From the NCBI GenBank assembly GCA_964247055.1, contig OZ176052.1, positions 11,470,001-11,534,000 of the forward strand: a stretch of DNA of 64,000 nucleotides, written 5' to 3'. Source of the stretch: Paragordius varius. Its lineage: Eukaryota; Nematomorpha. Each line of letters starts with the position of its first letter. Positions within the stretch are counted from its first letter, which is position 1. Position numbers and translations under genes: made by a program. This document shows positions 1 through 12,402 of this stretch, in pieces. Under the pieces are notes generated by a model. The model did no database searches, was not told the DNA's origin, and saw nothing but the letters and a program-made list of their open reading frames with translations.

Positions 1-1
1 A

Positions 2-3000
2 TTTAGTTCTTCGAGGATTCCCAAAGATCCCAAAGATCCCAAAAATCAAAAACAACAACTGAATACAGATTCTTCAACAGCTGTTTTGCATCACAGTGGG
101 GGCGCAAAATTTGCTTACCTTGCCGCTCAGCTGGAACAAGCCCTTTACCTCGTGGTACAAACTGAAATGCTCCCTCGAAACTCTCAAATTGACGTTTTTA
201 TCGAGGTTATTTTTCGTAATTTATTGAATGTTAAAATAAATAAATGTAAACTAATCATAATTGTTTTAATTTTTAACACAAAACTGAATTGATTAAAATA
301 TGAAACCAAACTTATTTATTTTTACGGAGACAAAAAGTTTTAAAACTTGAAAATTATAGTAGATTTTTTACCAAAATTTTCGTTTTATACATATTAAGGG
401 TAAGTATAAAATATTGGTCTTACTTTCATAGATGGTTTTATTTGGATACAAATGTTTTTTTGTTACAATTTTGTTATAGAATTATGTTAGAATTGAATTT
501 TTAAATTTTAACTTTAGATTCCAGTTATTATTTCCATTATATATAATACGAAAAATTTATAAAGACACATTAAAATGATGAATTTTTATGTGTTGATTTT
601 CAATTTTTTGAATTTAACAAATTTTCAACTTAAGTTTTTACACGCAGAAGCTTTTGGTTTCGTTTAAAATTTATATTTTTTTATTCTATTCCCATGATTT
701 AGTTAACTTCTTTATGGACTATATTATAGATTTTATGGTATTTGTTAAAACTTTTAAATTAACAATTCCACGATTTATGTCGAATGTTCTAACACGCAGT
801 AGTCTAAAAAAATGACGATTCAAAAAAGTTCTTTTCATGGATTCTAATTCTATAAGGCTTACCGTGATTTTGCTTGACTATGTTTGGTGCATTTCATAAT
901 TGTAAAATATCCATTTTTCATTTTGAAGGATTTTATCTATTTAATGGAAAAAGCTTTAAAGATACTATTATGGCCACGTAGTTCAATAGATAAGATGTTA
1001 GCTTACACACTATTTAAGGGCCTAGCTATGATTAGTTCATTTATTAATAAAACATTCATTAGTGAATATAAATTGGCATAAACGTTTATTAAACATTTAC
1101 AAAGCTAAAATTTATATTATTATCATAAAGTTTTCACATATTTTACAAGTATTATTTTTAGATTCTGCAGTTGGATGGAGGCCTCATGTGTGCATGCGCA
1201 AACGGGGCCTCGTTGGCCCTTTTAGATGCGGGAATTCCCATGGCCGCCATTTTATCGTCTGCAAATATTGGAATACATTTTCAGACGCCTCAATATACAA
1301 ATTATTTTATGGAGGAAAATATTGTAAATGATGATGATACTAATAATTATATGAGCGATAATGATAACAATGATAAAAATAATTTAAATGAATCCAACTT
1401 AAAACTAAATAATCATAATATATATCCAAATGAAGATAATCCAAATTTAAATACTAACAAAACTCTTATCCCCAAAAATGAAAAAATTAATGTTGGCACT
1501 AACAATGAGGCAAAAAATAAAATTAGCACAACTAACATTAATAATGTTAAAAAGTTAATCATTGATAATGAAAAAGGTAAAATTTCAATGGGGGAAAAGG
1601 AGATGGATTTATATTCCTTGGGTACTTTGGAAAAAACATCTGATGATGACGATAAATCTTTTGACGAGGAATCTGGTAATGCATTAATTTGTATACAAAT
1701 GTGTGAATCTTATTAATCGGTAAAATTTGTATAATAGCATTTTTTTTCAAATTGTTAATTTAACTTATATATAATTATTTTAATGTGACTTTTTATGAGT
1801 AACCATTTTATTTCTTATTTTATAATTATTTCGATTAATTTTTTAATCTTGCTGTAAAATTAATAGTTTAATTTCCATTCAATGACTTGACTATTATATC
1901 CCATATTCTATGATTTATATTTATCGTTTTTGTTCAACCTAATTTGTAACAGATGATGAAAACTTTTCCGAATTCGGTAACACCCGATTCCCAGCTGCTA
2001 AGACCAGGGGATCCCTTAAACTCCTGGTTGATCTCAATGGGTTAGAGGACACGGCCACCATGGCCCGCATGGGTCAAACTAAAACAGGTCTAGCCACTTA
2101 TTCCACCATGCCTATCGTAACTGTCCTCGTACGTATCCAACAGAAACCTGGGTTTATAGCACTAAAAATGCTTATACATACTATCTTTTGAAAAGTTTTT
2201 ACAGCTTTTGTTGGCATAAAGTTGTGAATACTTTTTAAAATTTGTAGTATTTTCTGACAATCCTCAATTACCCCAAAGCTTTATGCATGTTTTACCAGGC
2301 CTATTGTAACTGTTCTCGTGCGAATACAATTGAAATAGGGTTTATAGCTAAAAAAACCTGTTTTAAAACGTTTTTTAGCTTTGTTGTCATTAAGTTTTAA
2401 AAGTAGTATGTCTAGGGCTGTTAATGTGCACAAACCTTTCCATATCGTGTTTGTTCTTGTTTGAAACCAACAGAAACTTGGGTTAATAACCTAAATTTTT
2501 TAGTATGCATAAAGTTTTGTTACCTTATTTTTTGTCCTTTTTTAACATATATATGAAAACTTTCTATGGCTATTGTACTATCTATTTTATTACAATAGAA
2601 TCAATTATTATGTTGAAAAGTTTTAAGAATTTTGCTTTAGTAATTTTTGGAAGACTTAACAATTATTGGTACCTTGTTATAACTTTTTAGAAGTATTTTT
2701 TTGGGTTGTAGAGATTACTATTCCATTTTTTCCATTATCACTTTCACAACTAATTTTTATAATTAGCAGGATTTAGAAGTATTCGAAAATTTGATTTTAT
2801 TAATGGCGTCAAGTTGTTTTAAAACTGACCCTCTTTACATGAGAAAGTGTTTTGAGTTTTCATAAGGATCTATATATAATGCAGGCAAGATTTGTTTTCA
2901 AAGAAAGAATTTATTATAAAACTTTAGATAAAAATTATTTCATGGCGTTTTATCATTTTAGTTATATGATAAATCGTATTTTATTTTTCAACATATTAGA

Positions 3001-3294
3001 TCCAAAAATGCACCTCAATCAGGTGATTCCGCATTTACAAAATCATCATTATCTGTTTCCAGCCCTTTAATGAATGAATTATCTTCAGCTGATAATGTTG
3101 ATAATTATTCAGAATTGGTATGCGATGTCATAAACATGGACATTCACAATCGACTTCCATATGATATGATTGATGTGGCCCTAGATGGTGCTTTAAATGT
3201 CGCTAAACGTGTTTATGTTATGCTCGTAACACTAGTCAAAGAATCATATGTTGGCCAAAAGTGTCCACAAAAAATTTGCGCTCCTAACATATGA
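2..3294 (+). CDS. RNase PH-like exosome core subunit (RRP41/EXOSC4 type), 5' partial
   Basis: Subunit of the hexameric RNase PH-like ring of the RNA exosome, which threads RNA to the 3'-5' nucleases in nucleus and cytoplasm. Exons read are 2-205 (open at the window edge), 1162-1675, 1953 to about 2151 and about 3000-3294. The first junction is clean: exon 1 ends in phase 0 before GTTATT and joins to give QIDVFIEILQLDGG, which matches the RRP41 core QIDIYVQVLQADGG. ACANGASLALLDAGIPM, VDLNGLEDTA and a C-terminal helix (VALDGALNVAKRVY) follow in family order. The third intron is ambiguous; donor 2152 with acceptor 2998-2999 keeps phase. A ~130-residue Asn/Asp/Lys-rich insertion splits the fold after AGIPM, and a second low-complexity stretch precedes the last strand. 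EXOSC6/MTR3 is the main alternative. Exon 1 also has a three-fold CCCAAAGAT-type repeat at about 20-50. The gene runs tail to tail with PAN3. Confidence 0.78.
206..1161 (+). other. First visible intron of the exosome-subunit gene
   Basis: AT-rich intron bounded by donor GTTATT at 206 and acceptor TTTTTAG ending at 1161. No conserved coding or repeat signature was seen in it. Confidence 0.75.
2107..2650 (+). repeat. Decayed tandem copies of an exon-3 end plus intron start
   Basis: The exon-3 end and following intron (CTATCGTAACTGTCCTCGTAC, then GGGTTTATAGC and GGCATAAAGTT) recur in degraded form. Copies start near 2297 (CTATTGTAACTGTTCTCGTG, then GGGTTTATAGC), near 2436 (CCAACAGAAACTTGGGTTAA) and probably near 2567. 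Similarity falls with distance from the exon. Unit length is roughly 130-190 bp. The array lies in the intron of the exosome-subunit gene. Confidence 0.6.
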
Positions 3295-3876
3295 TTTTAT
3301 AGATTGGGCAAATTTTTTACAATTACGAATAGTGTAGCTGCTCTGAGTGCAAATAATTTGTTTTGCGCTAAATGATTGTGATTATATGAAATAAATATAA
3401 ATACAATTATTATGAATTTGTTCAATTGCTGCTTTCTTAGATGAAATTTTAACAATGATTTTTTTCAGCCATTTATCTTTATTAAAAAAATATTTTTTTA
3501 GGCAACTTCATAATATACCATTCGCACTTCAAGAGTGTCTCTAACCACTTTAGGTTGATCCTTAAACTTTTTTATTTTTTGCAATAATGTTTGCATGTAT
3601 TTATTATTTAACCAAATTTCTTTATTTATTATATATTTTTTCATTTAAAATTTACATTTTTATTCTAAAAAACATTTTTGTTTCGAACTAATTTTATTCC
3701 AACTTAATAAAATATAAATTTGTTAAGTTTTTTTACCAAATGTTGCAATTAATAATCCAGGAATAATTTTAAACCTTCTTTAACAACTTTTCTTAAATGA
3801 AAAAAAGTAGATATTTAAAATTTAAAGTTAACTAAAGATAACAGGTTATGGGAAGATGTATGATACAAATTTAAAT
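3295..3876. other. Intergenic, 3' of the exosome-subunit gene
   Basis: AT-rich sequence downstream of the stop codon, presumably 3' UTR then spacer. No coding signature was seen. Confidence 0.5.
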
Positions 3877-4175
3877 CAGGGGCCCAACATATACAGCTTT
3901 CTGAGACTTTATGGTCCGCCTTCGAAAAATTTGGTAGTCCATTATTTGCAAACCGTGCCCACAGAATCTTAGCGAAAGAGATATTTCTTTAAGAAATTTT
4001 GAGAATAAATCTATCGAAATGGCAACGAATTTAAAAAATATTGTTGGCCTGCATTTAACAGTTTTATATTGTAAAAAATAGATAAAAGATATATGGCGGA
4101 CCAAATATATTGTAAAAGCGTTCCTGTTTTTTGAGTCGAAATGCGGCTTGCGAAGCAATTTGTGTTGTCCACCAG
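3877..4175. mobile_element. hAT-like MITE (CAGGGG..CCAACA family)
   Basis: It begins CAGGGGCCCAACAT and ends ATTTGTGTTGTCCACCAG, which are diverged inverted termini. The interior has the GCGGCTTGCG and GGCCTGCATTT words shared with the copies at 21350 and 62690. No convincing 8-bp target duplication is left. The 3' end could lie one or two bases further on. Confidence 0.55.
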
Positions 4176-4746
4176 CCAAATAAAAATGTTTAACGACCAA
4201 CTTTACATGTTTTAGGATTAATTTGAAATGACGAAGGACCGCAATGTTCAAGTAACTTGAAGTGTTTTAAAGCACGTGGGAATGGTATAATATAGACTGA
4301 TGATGTAATTACTTTACACAAAATATATTAATCGTTGTGTTTTACTTTTTTAATACAATTAGATAAAGACATGCATTTAATTGCAAACATTATTACTATG
4401 TGCAAAACATTTTGTGAATTAATAATAGGATGTGATGCTTCGCTCCGACCAAGTCCATACGATAATTATTAATTAGTATAATATTGTTGAAATAAACGAA
4501 ACTTTAAAATTAAAAATGTCTTTGAGTTTCAAAAGTCCATAATGCACAACACCGCTCTGGTCCCACAGACACAGAGCAGGTCTTAATTAAAACCAATATC
4601 CCTAATTTATAGCACAACGTTCATTCGTCTATATTAATTTTGGTTTATATTGTATATTAAAACAATTTGCTGTTATCTTTTTTCAAGAATATCTTGTGTT
4701 GTGTTCTGTAATCACAGAGATCGGAACACTTGAAATGAATTGAAAA

Positions 4747-4983
4747 TTAAGTTTTGGCCTTTTTGGATTTGCTTCTGGTACTAGAAAAATTATTAGTGAC
4801 TTTATATCTCATGCGTCTTCCTAAAAATGACTTTAAAAAAATATTTACGTTTTCGAAAACGCCAAATTTGCGCAGATGAAGACAGGAGCTGATAAAAGAA
4901 ATGTTATAAATTTGAACGGGCCTTTTCCCATAAAATTTCTTCAAAAACAAAACTCTTATTTTTACAGGTGATGAAGGGAACAC
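4747..4983 (-). other. Unassigned 78-codon open frame
   Basis: An open frame with a basic, Ser/Lys-rich C-terminus (SSTRSKSKKAKT). No family was recognised and no flanking exons could be linked to it. It sits between a hAT MITE and a minisatellite in intergenic DNA, so it may be repeat-derived. Confidence 0.2.
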
Positions 4984-5089
4984 AGCAGCAAATATAAAAA
5001 GTGCTTCAATGTGTAATAAGTAAGTATATTTACGTAGGGATAAAAATCTATACTATGTGCTTAAAATTTCTAGAAATTGCAACAAAAAC

Positions 5090-5215
5090 CAACTTGAATT
5101 ATTCAAGGACCAACTTTAAGTGTTTAAGGACCAACTTAAATTGTTCAAGGACCAACTTTCAATGTTCAAGCACCAACTTGAAGTGTTCAAGGATACTCTT
5201 GAAGTGCAAATGGTA
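5090..5215 (+). repeat. Minisatellite of about 22 bp units
   Basis: About five units of the form TTCAAGGACCAACTTNAANTG in direct tandem. Similar words occur at about 4190-4265 (ACCAACTTTACATG, AAGTAACTTGAAGTG). The array ends GTGCAAATGGTATATAAC, which resembles the end of the foldback repeat at 24.8 kb. Confidence 0.65.
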
Positions 5216-5290
5216 TATAACCTCAAAAAATGATAATACTACGTTCTTACCATTATATTCATATGTTAACGGATCAAAAATGCATATGAT

Positions 5291-5585
5291 CAGTGGTTTT
5301 TAACAGGGGGCAACGCCTCCCAAGGGGAAAGTAGAAAATAATGAGGGTGGGCTCGAAAAATTTAATTAAAAAATAAAACCAGAAACAAATTGAAGGATTT
5401 CAGGTGCGAATTATCAAGATTTGTCACCGGTATGAATTTCAAAAATTGCAAATACTAGGATTTCATTGATTGGAATTTTTATATTATAATAAATTTACAT
5501 TTTTCTTGGATTTTTTGGGAGGGGGGCGCAAGAATTATTTTTAGTTTGGTGGGGCGTGAACAAAAAAAGGTTGGGAACAACACTG
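5291..5585. mobile_element. hAT-like MITE with CAGTGGTTTTTAAC termini
   Basis: It starts CAGTGGTTTTTAACAGGGGG and ends AGGTTGGGAACAACACTG. The reverse complement of the end (CAGTGTTGTTCCCAACC) matches the start as a typical hAT terminus. Flanking octamers CATATGAT and TAGATGCT agree at 5 of 8 positions, compatible with an aged target duplication. There is no coding capacity in its 295 bp. Confidence 0.6.
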
Positions 5586-6543
5586 TAGATGCTAATATGA
5601 ATACCGAGTCAAAATTTATTATTAGATGTTTTTTTTGGGAGTTCTTACAAACAAAACATAAATTAAAATTTCAAATATTTTTGCAAAAAATGAATCAAAA
5701 TAATATAATGATTGTGATTGGAAAAAGTATATTAATATAATATAATACTAAATCTATGATACAAATTGATTGGGGAATTTATAAATATATTAAAAATAAT
5801 ATAAATTTAAATTAATACTTTTAGAACTCTTTTTTATTTATTTTTCAACATTTTTTTGGGGTATTTTATAACTTTTTTCTTTTTTTTTCATATTTTAAAA
5901 GATTTTTTTATTTTTTTTCAACTATTTTCGTAAGTTTTTTATTTTTTTTTGCGGATATATTAATTTAATTTAAACTATATATATTTTTTGTGTGACAAAA
6001 TTATATGATTGAACCATATTATGGCAATATAAATTATATATTTTCAAATCTAATAAAAAATAAATAAAATAGTTTCTGAGTTACATTTGGTTTAACTAAA
6101 ATAATCATCAATAATAATGATATATATATATATATTATGTTTTGTAGTATTTCCAATGATATTAATTATGCTATCTCGAAATGTGTATAGTAATTGATTT
6201 AATAAACATGATAATTATCATAGCAGTTTATCATTAAGGAAAGGATATTTTGGATAAGACAAGTTTTTTTAAAAGTAACACGTAATCATTTTTATACAGT
6301 TTAAAATAAAAGTGAATCGTATTTTCGCTTCGAAATATTAATTTCCTATGATTTAACTTTATATATCTAAGCTATATGTTAAAATTTTAAAGTTTTTAGA
6401 ATAAATTGGGGCCTATAAAAAAAGTAATGAAAGGCATTTTCGCCAATAAGAATATTCTTCCATAATATTTTAACAAAGAATAAAAAATAATTTAAACCTT
6501 AAATAAATGAAACAGATATGATGATTGATGGGAAAAAACTTAT
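5586..6543. other. Convergent intergenic spacer
   Basis: Very AT-rich DNA between the last repeat and the PAN3 stop codon. It presumably contains the PAN3 3' UTR. Nothing else was recognised. Confidence 0.5.
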
Positions 6544-8601
6544 TTATGCATAAAGTTCATTGAAAGATGATGTGAGACATCTTTTAAGATCACTGTATGT
6601 CACAATAATCACGTTCCTATTGTCACGTGAGGAGAGCATAACACGCTTTTGGGATCCACAATCCAACTAAACAAAGTTTTAGTAATAAAATGATTAATTT
6701 TTATGTAATATAGAGCATATAATTTATGTATTAAAACAATATAATTATATCTTTAATCTCATTTTTACAATAATATAGTTTTTTGATTTATCAACTTATT
6801 ACAAAAAAAAACATAATTTAACTAAACATTAAACGAATCAATAACCTTTTAGTAATTAAATAATGTTTCATAATTTAAAGTTAATTTAAAATTACCATAT
6901 TGAGTTGATGTACAATATGTGAGATATCCAAAAATGGAATATTTTGGCCTTGATTCTGATTATTTTTATTATAGCTGACATCAGCTGTTTTGGGGATATT
7001 CGTTTCAGGCTCATGTGGGCGGTTGACTGTTTGGTTTAACAGATGATTTGTCGTATTGTTCAAAATATTATGATTATCTGAGCCTACGTTTTATAAAACA
7101 ATATAAATACAACTTTCTCTCTTCATTGTATCATTACTCATAATTATTTCTATAAATCAACTCATAATATTCATAAAAATATATTATTTTTGTTATAAAA
7201 TTTATTATTTTTCTATTGCAATGCATATTGTAGTTTCTTGTAAATAATCAAAAAAAATGGCTAACAATGTTCAAGGGTGGTTATTAATTATGAAATAGTG
7301 TTATAAAATGACTTTTAAAACTTAAAAGATTAGGTATAGTAATGATCAAAAAAAACATCCATTTTCAAAAAATTAAAAAATTCTATTATCAACATAATTA
7401 ATTTGATTTTCAAAAACATTTGATTTAGCTAATTAAGAAGAAAATATTCAACATGATTCAAAATGATTTTGAAAGCATCAAAATCACAAATCAATGGTTT
7501 TATAAAATAATTTTTACTTAAATTTCCCATATATAATGTTTTAAATAGTGAGATAGGCTCTTAAATATCTATTCAATTTTTAAAAACATTACCCAAAAAA
7601 TCAGGTGATCTGGAAGTTGATATAGGGCAAATTTTTTCAGCCAAAACTTTTTTTGATAGAATTTTGGTATGGAAGACGAAATCTCGAAATAACTTGAGCA
7701 AATAACGATCACCTGTTTCAGACCAGCTGACATCTAGTTCATGTCTAACAGAAAAGGTGTGTGGAAAACATTAATACTTTGATAAGCCAAATGGGGAGTA
7801 AAAAAATAAATGCTTATAATTTATATAGCTTTTGATAACTTAGAGCATAAGAATATTAAGTATTAAGAAAAATGCGAAAATACTAAAAAAAATTTAAATT
7901 TTTCTGCTCTTAGTCAAAATGATTGCATTTTTCATCGTACATTTGGTCAAATAAATACAAAAGAAAACGCCATAACTAAATTTATTTTCTATATATCACT
8001 TTTTACAAAGGTTCATGAAAGATACACAATAAATAAAGCTAATAAATATTTAATTAATATTAAGATTAATTAAATACACCGTTAATTTTTCTTTGATAAA
8101 CACAAGATTTTTAAAAATTAGAATATATTACTCGGGTCTTTCTAAAATGGTGTTTAGTTTGCATAGCAATCGAAAAAGGCGCCCGTTCTCCAATTCCTAA
8201 AAATAAAAGTCGAATTGATTTAAAAATTAAAATATAATATAAATATTTTTTAAGGCTCATAAATCATATAAATGAACAAAATAAAAATAACCAAAGTCAG
8301 CTGATTTTTGATATATGCGCTCCTGGTTTCCTCTTTTTCCAGTTGTTCATAAAAACGGGAACCAATGAACGGCATTATATCATTCAATGAACAGCTGTTT
8401 TTGCAGATATAATTATTTGACAAATATTTTTTAATGAAAAATGTTTATAATTAAATAATATATCTAAATTAAAACTAATTAAAATAAAAATTATCCCAAT
8501 ATCTCAAAAAATGAAAACAATAATATAATTATAATTTAACACTTGTTTTATACCTTTTCTGGTTTGGTTGTGTCTCATTATTTAATGGGCCAATTAAATG
8601 T
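6544..8601 (-). other. PAN3: PAN3 coiled coil and C-terminal knob exons
   Basis: Hallmarks in order are [65 protein letters not shown] and [21 protein letters not shown] before the stop at 6544. In known structures this part gives the intramolecular coiled coil and the knob that binds PAN2. An Asn-rich stretch (exon 7083-6896) is inserted between the FRD helix and the DLSHII-like helix. This is the best conserved section and fixes the gene's identity. Confidence 0.93.
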
Positions 8602-11600
8602 CTAAAAAGAAATAAAATTAATTATAAACACTCAATACTTAAAAAATATATTCAAATACTAATTGTAATAAAAATATTTTTGAAAAATTAACAATAAAAA
8701 TTACCAATAAAATTTTAATATTTTTATCCATTTATAAATAGTAAAAATTAAAGATTTAAGTAAATAAAATAAAATGTAAAAATATAATTAAACAAAATAA
8801 AAAATAACTATAAACAGAATTAAATTCTTCAAATCTTGACTAAAGAGTTTGGACATTAGGGCTTTTTTCAATTCATCCACAAGGTTACAACCCGGATTAT
8901 CAGCTGTTAATATAATTTTGTTAAAAAATAAAATTACTAAATAAAGTAATATACAATAGAGGTTTTATCAATCAGATATATTAAAAGAACTAATAAACAT
9001 ATAAATTTATTGTTGCTTCTTCATTAAAATTTATCTTATAACGTCTATTTTTTTATAATGGATGCATAACCAGCTGTTTTCTTTATAAAAAAATTTGTTA
9101 AAATATATTTAATCATAAATTATTTATTAATATGAAAATATAGGTTAAAAATAATAGTCTTATGTACTGTTCCCTAATTTAAATAAAAAAATTAGTTTTC
9201 TTAAAAAACAAAATATAATTTTTATTAATAAGTTGCTTTTACTATGAATTCTGTATTTATCAACTGATGAGCGGAGTGAATGAATGGAAATAATGTGATT
9301 CATCAGCTGGAGGATTAGGAGTCCAAATGCTCGCAAGTCTTCACTCTTATAAAAATATAAATATTTAATATATTTTTGAAAAAATAGTTTAAAAATTGTA
9401 TTTTTTAAAAATAATAAATAAATTGTAAAAATTTAAAATTATTGAAGAAGACATTGTCGGGTAAAACTGAATATTAAATTAAATTCAAACTAAGCATTAA
9501 AAAAATATAATTTTTAAACTTAACACATAGAAACAGCTGACAAAAATAAATTAAACCATCAGATTTGAATGTGCTAACTAATTAAATTTAAAGCCTTAAT
9601 CTCTAATATAAATAAATTATTATTCGCGAAAAAAACAGTATTTAGATACTTGTTTTAAAGCGCTCCTATTCTTAGACGCCACCACCTGATCTTCATCGAA
9701 TTGAGTGCTTAGACATTCATACAATCCCAAATAATTTAATTTTATTCTATATGTTATTAAAATTAATTTTATGATATATTTTTTAATGATAAGTATAATA
9801 ATTTAGGAAAATTAACTCTTTTAATAATAATAATAATGATAAATTATTTAAATAATTAGGGTATTTAAAGAAATAGATACCCAAAAAATTAATTATGATG
9901 TATTTGAAAAATAAAAAAAGTTGTTTGATTAACTTATTGGAATTAATCCAAATATTTAAACATAAAAAATTGTTATTTCAAAATAATTAAAAGCTTTTAA
10001 ACGGAGAATAAAAATAAAAAGTATTTTATAAATATTTTTGTAAATAAACTTTTTGTCGAAAACATCAAACAAAACTGTGTGAGCATTTAAACAAATAGTT
10101 CCTCCAACAAAAAACAGCTGATCTCGTTGATATACACCATCTCCGGAATATAATTTTCGCAAAAGGCCACTTAGTTGAATAACCAGGGACCATATAAAAT
10201 TTTCGTTTATTTCTTAAAAATGAATATTTAAAAATTCTCAATATAAAAATAGTAATTAACCTATAAAATTAAGATTAATTTTTACAAAATTATTTTGAAT
10301 AATATCCATAAATAAAAAATAATATAGTAAATATAATTATTTTAAAATGTTTTAATATTAAAATTTTGAGTTTAAACCCATAATAATTTAATAAATTAAT
10401 AACCAAAATTTTGGTGGAAATCAGGTGATTTTTTGCCAGCAAATTCGCATTCCTTTATTTCTTTTTGCATTAATTCGTTGAGGGTAACGTATGATGGCTC
10501 ATATCCATAAATAAATATTAGGGCTAAAAATAATTGGTTAAAAGTATTTAATATTGTAATGAATACTATAAATATTATAATAAAATAATTTAGTTATCAT
10601 AATAATTTACGAATTCGTTCAAATATATATTTTAATTAATTATTTTATAAAAAAAATTACTACATACATGGAAGGGCACTCCCAGAGAAAGATTTTGTAG
10701 AAAAAACTTCAAAAAGTCTCACGGCTGACCCATTATCAAATGATTTCCATTTAGCTATCGATTTTTTTATCCGCATGTTTTTGATAGAAAAATCTAAAAT
10801 ATATGTGTATATACTTTTAACAGTCCATTACCTTTCGGGGTAGTTTTATACCCCAGAGAGATTTGAAATTGTATTACGCCAAATTTAAAAATATATGCTT
10901 TCTTAAGAGTTTTAGGCACATATACAAATTTTTTTAAGTTTTTAATAAAAAAAAATATAATTTTTAATAAGTATATATAAAATTGAGGTCTTAAAATAAA
11001 AAATATAATTGTTTATATTTAATTAAAATACTTGGAATACGAACCATACAAAACGTTTCGGAATTTAAATTATTTTTTGCGGAAAACAACTGTTTTTGGG
11101 CGAAAGAGAGGACGCTTTTCGGAATTTGATTAAAATTTCCTAATCTGGCTCTTTCTGAAAAAAATAAATTAAAATTTGAAAAATTTAAATTTTCAATGAT
11201 ATCTGAAAAATCAAAAAATTATATAGCTAATTGTAAAAACAAATTTAGATGGAATAGCTACTTTAATTTAGTTCAAATATAAAAAATCAAGAAAATTTAA
11301 AAACAATAATATATACGGATTTAAAAATGAAAAATTGCTAAAAATATAAAAGATAAGTATGAACAAAATTACATTTTTGACGTGTAACTTTGAAAAATAA
11401 TTACAATAATAAAAATTATACGAAAAAAATGCAAAAATATAAAACAAATATTTTTTTTCCAAAAGACAACCATAATTTTTTAAAACTTAATATTTCCCTA
11501 TATAAAGTATTTAATTAAAATATTAAAATATATTAATTGTGTTATCAATAGGGTTGTGCATTTATGCTTTTTTAAAAAAGTCCAGTCAGACCCAATCAGA

Positions 11601-12365
11601 CCATGGTCATGACCACTTTTTACTTGTATAAATATTGGATTGTGAAAATAATGTTCGGATGAGACTTGCGTTTCACTAATTATTTCATGCTTTTTCTTAA
11701 AAACTTGTATTATACTTTTTTGTTACTTATTATTTACAAATATTTTGAATCAAATTTAATCAAGAATTTTGTTTTCAAAATTTTGCCGCATGTTTAAAGC
11801 CTTCTGAATCTTCAAATACATAGCTTTTAACACTAGATATATCAAATAAAATTTTACCTAGTTTGTTTTATAACTTTCTTTCAACAGTAAAATATCAAAA
11901 TATAAAATATTTTTTCATTTTATTGGTTCAAATATATGGAATAATTGCATATTTTGCAAGGTTGTTTGTTTTTCAAAATAACTGGATATGCTTAAATGCT
12001 AATGTAATAAGGATGCATGTTTAACAATTTTATATTGTGAAATAAGCATTAAATATTTAATTTTATATTATTTAAAAAATATATTAAAAAAATAAATATA
12101 ATACTATCTTTCTTCCAAATAAAATTTATCGGCAATTCTTCAAAAAAAACAGCTGTTTTTTAAATGACATGGTCAAAAAATATGGTCACTTGACCTGGTC
12201 AGCACAACCCTAGTTATCAATATACAACTCTATTCTATATTTGCTTCAAACAATGAGTATTAAATAAATCAAGATTTAAAAAATAATATAAAAAATATTT
12301 GTCTATATAATATTACGTTTTGTCCGTATAATTTCAATAATGTAAAGTTTTAAAAGTTAAAAGCG

Positions 12366-12402
<37 letters not shown>

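Noticed and set aside
3871-4251. Minus-strand 126-codon frame
   Set aside because: It overlaps the hAT MITE from end to end and has no recognisable domain.
9243-9270. Second hammerhead core (CTGATGAG near 9262)
   Set aside because: No GAAA at the right spacing and no closing stem. It is PAN3 coding sequence on the other strand.
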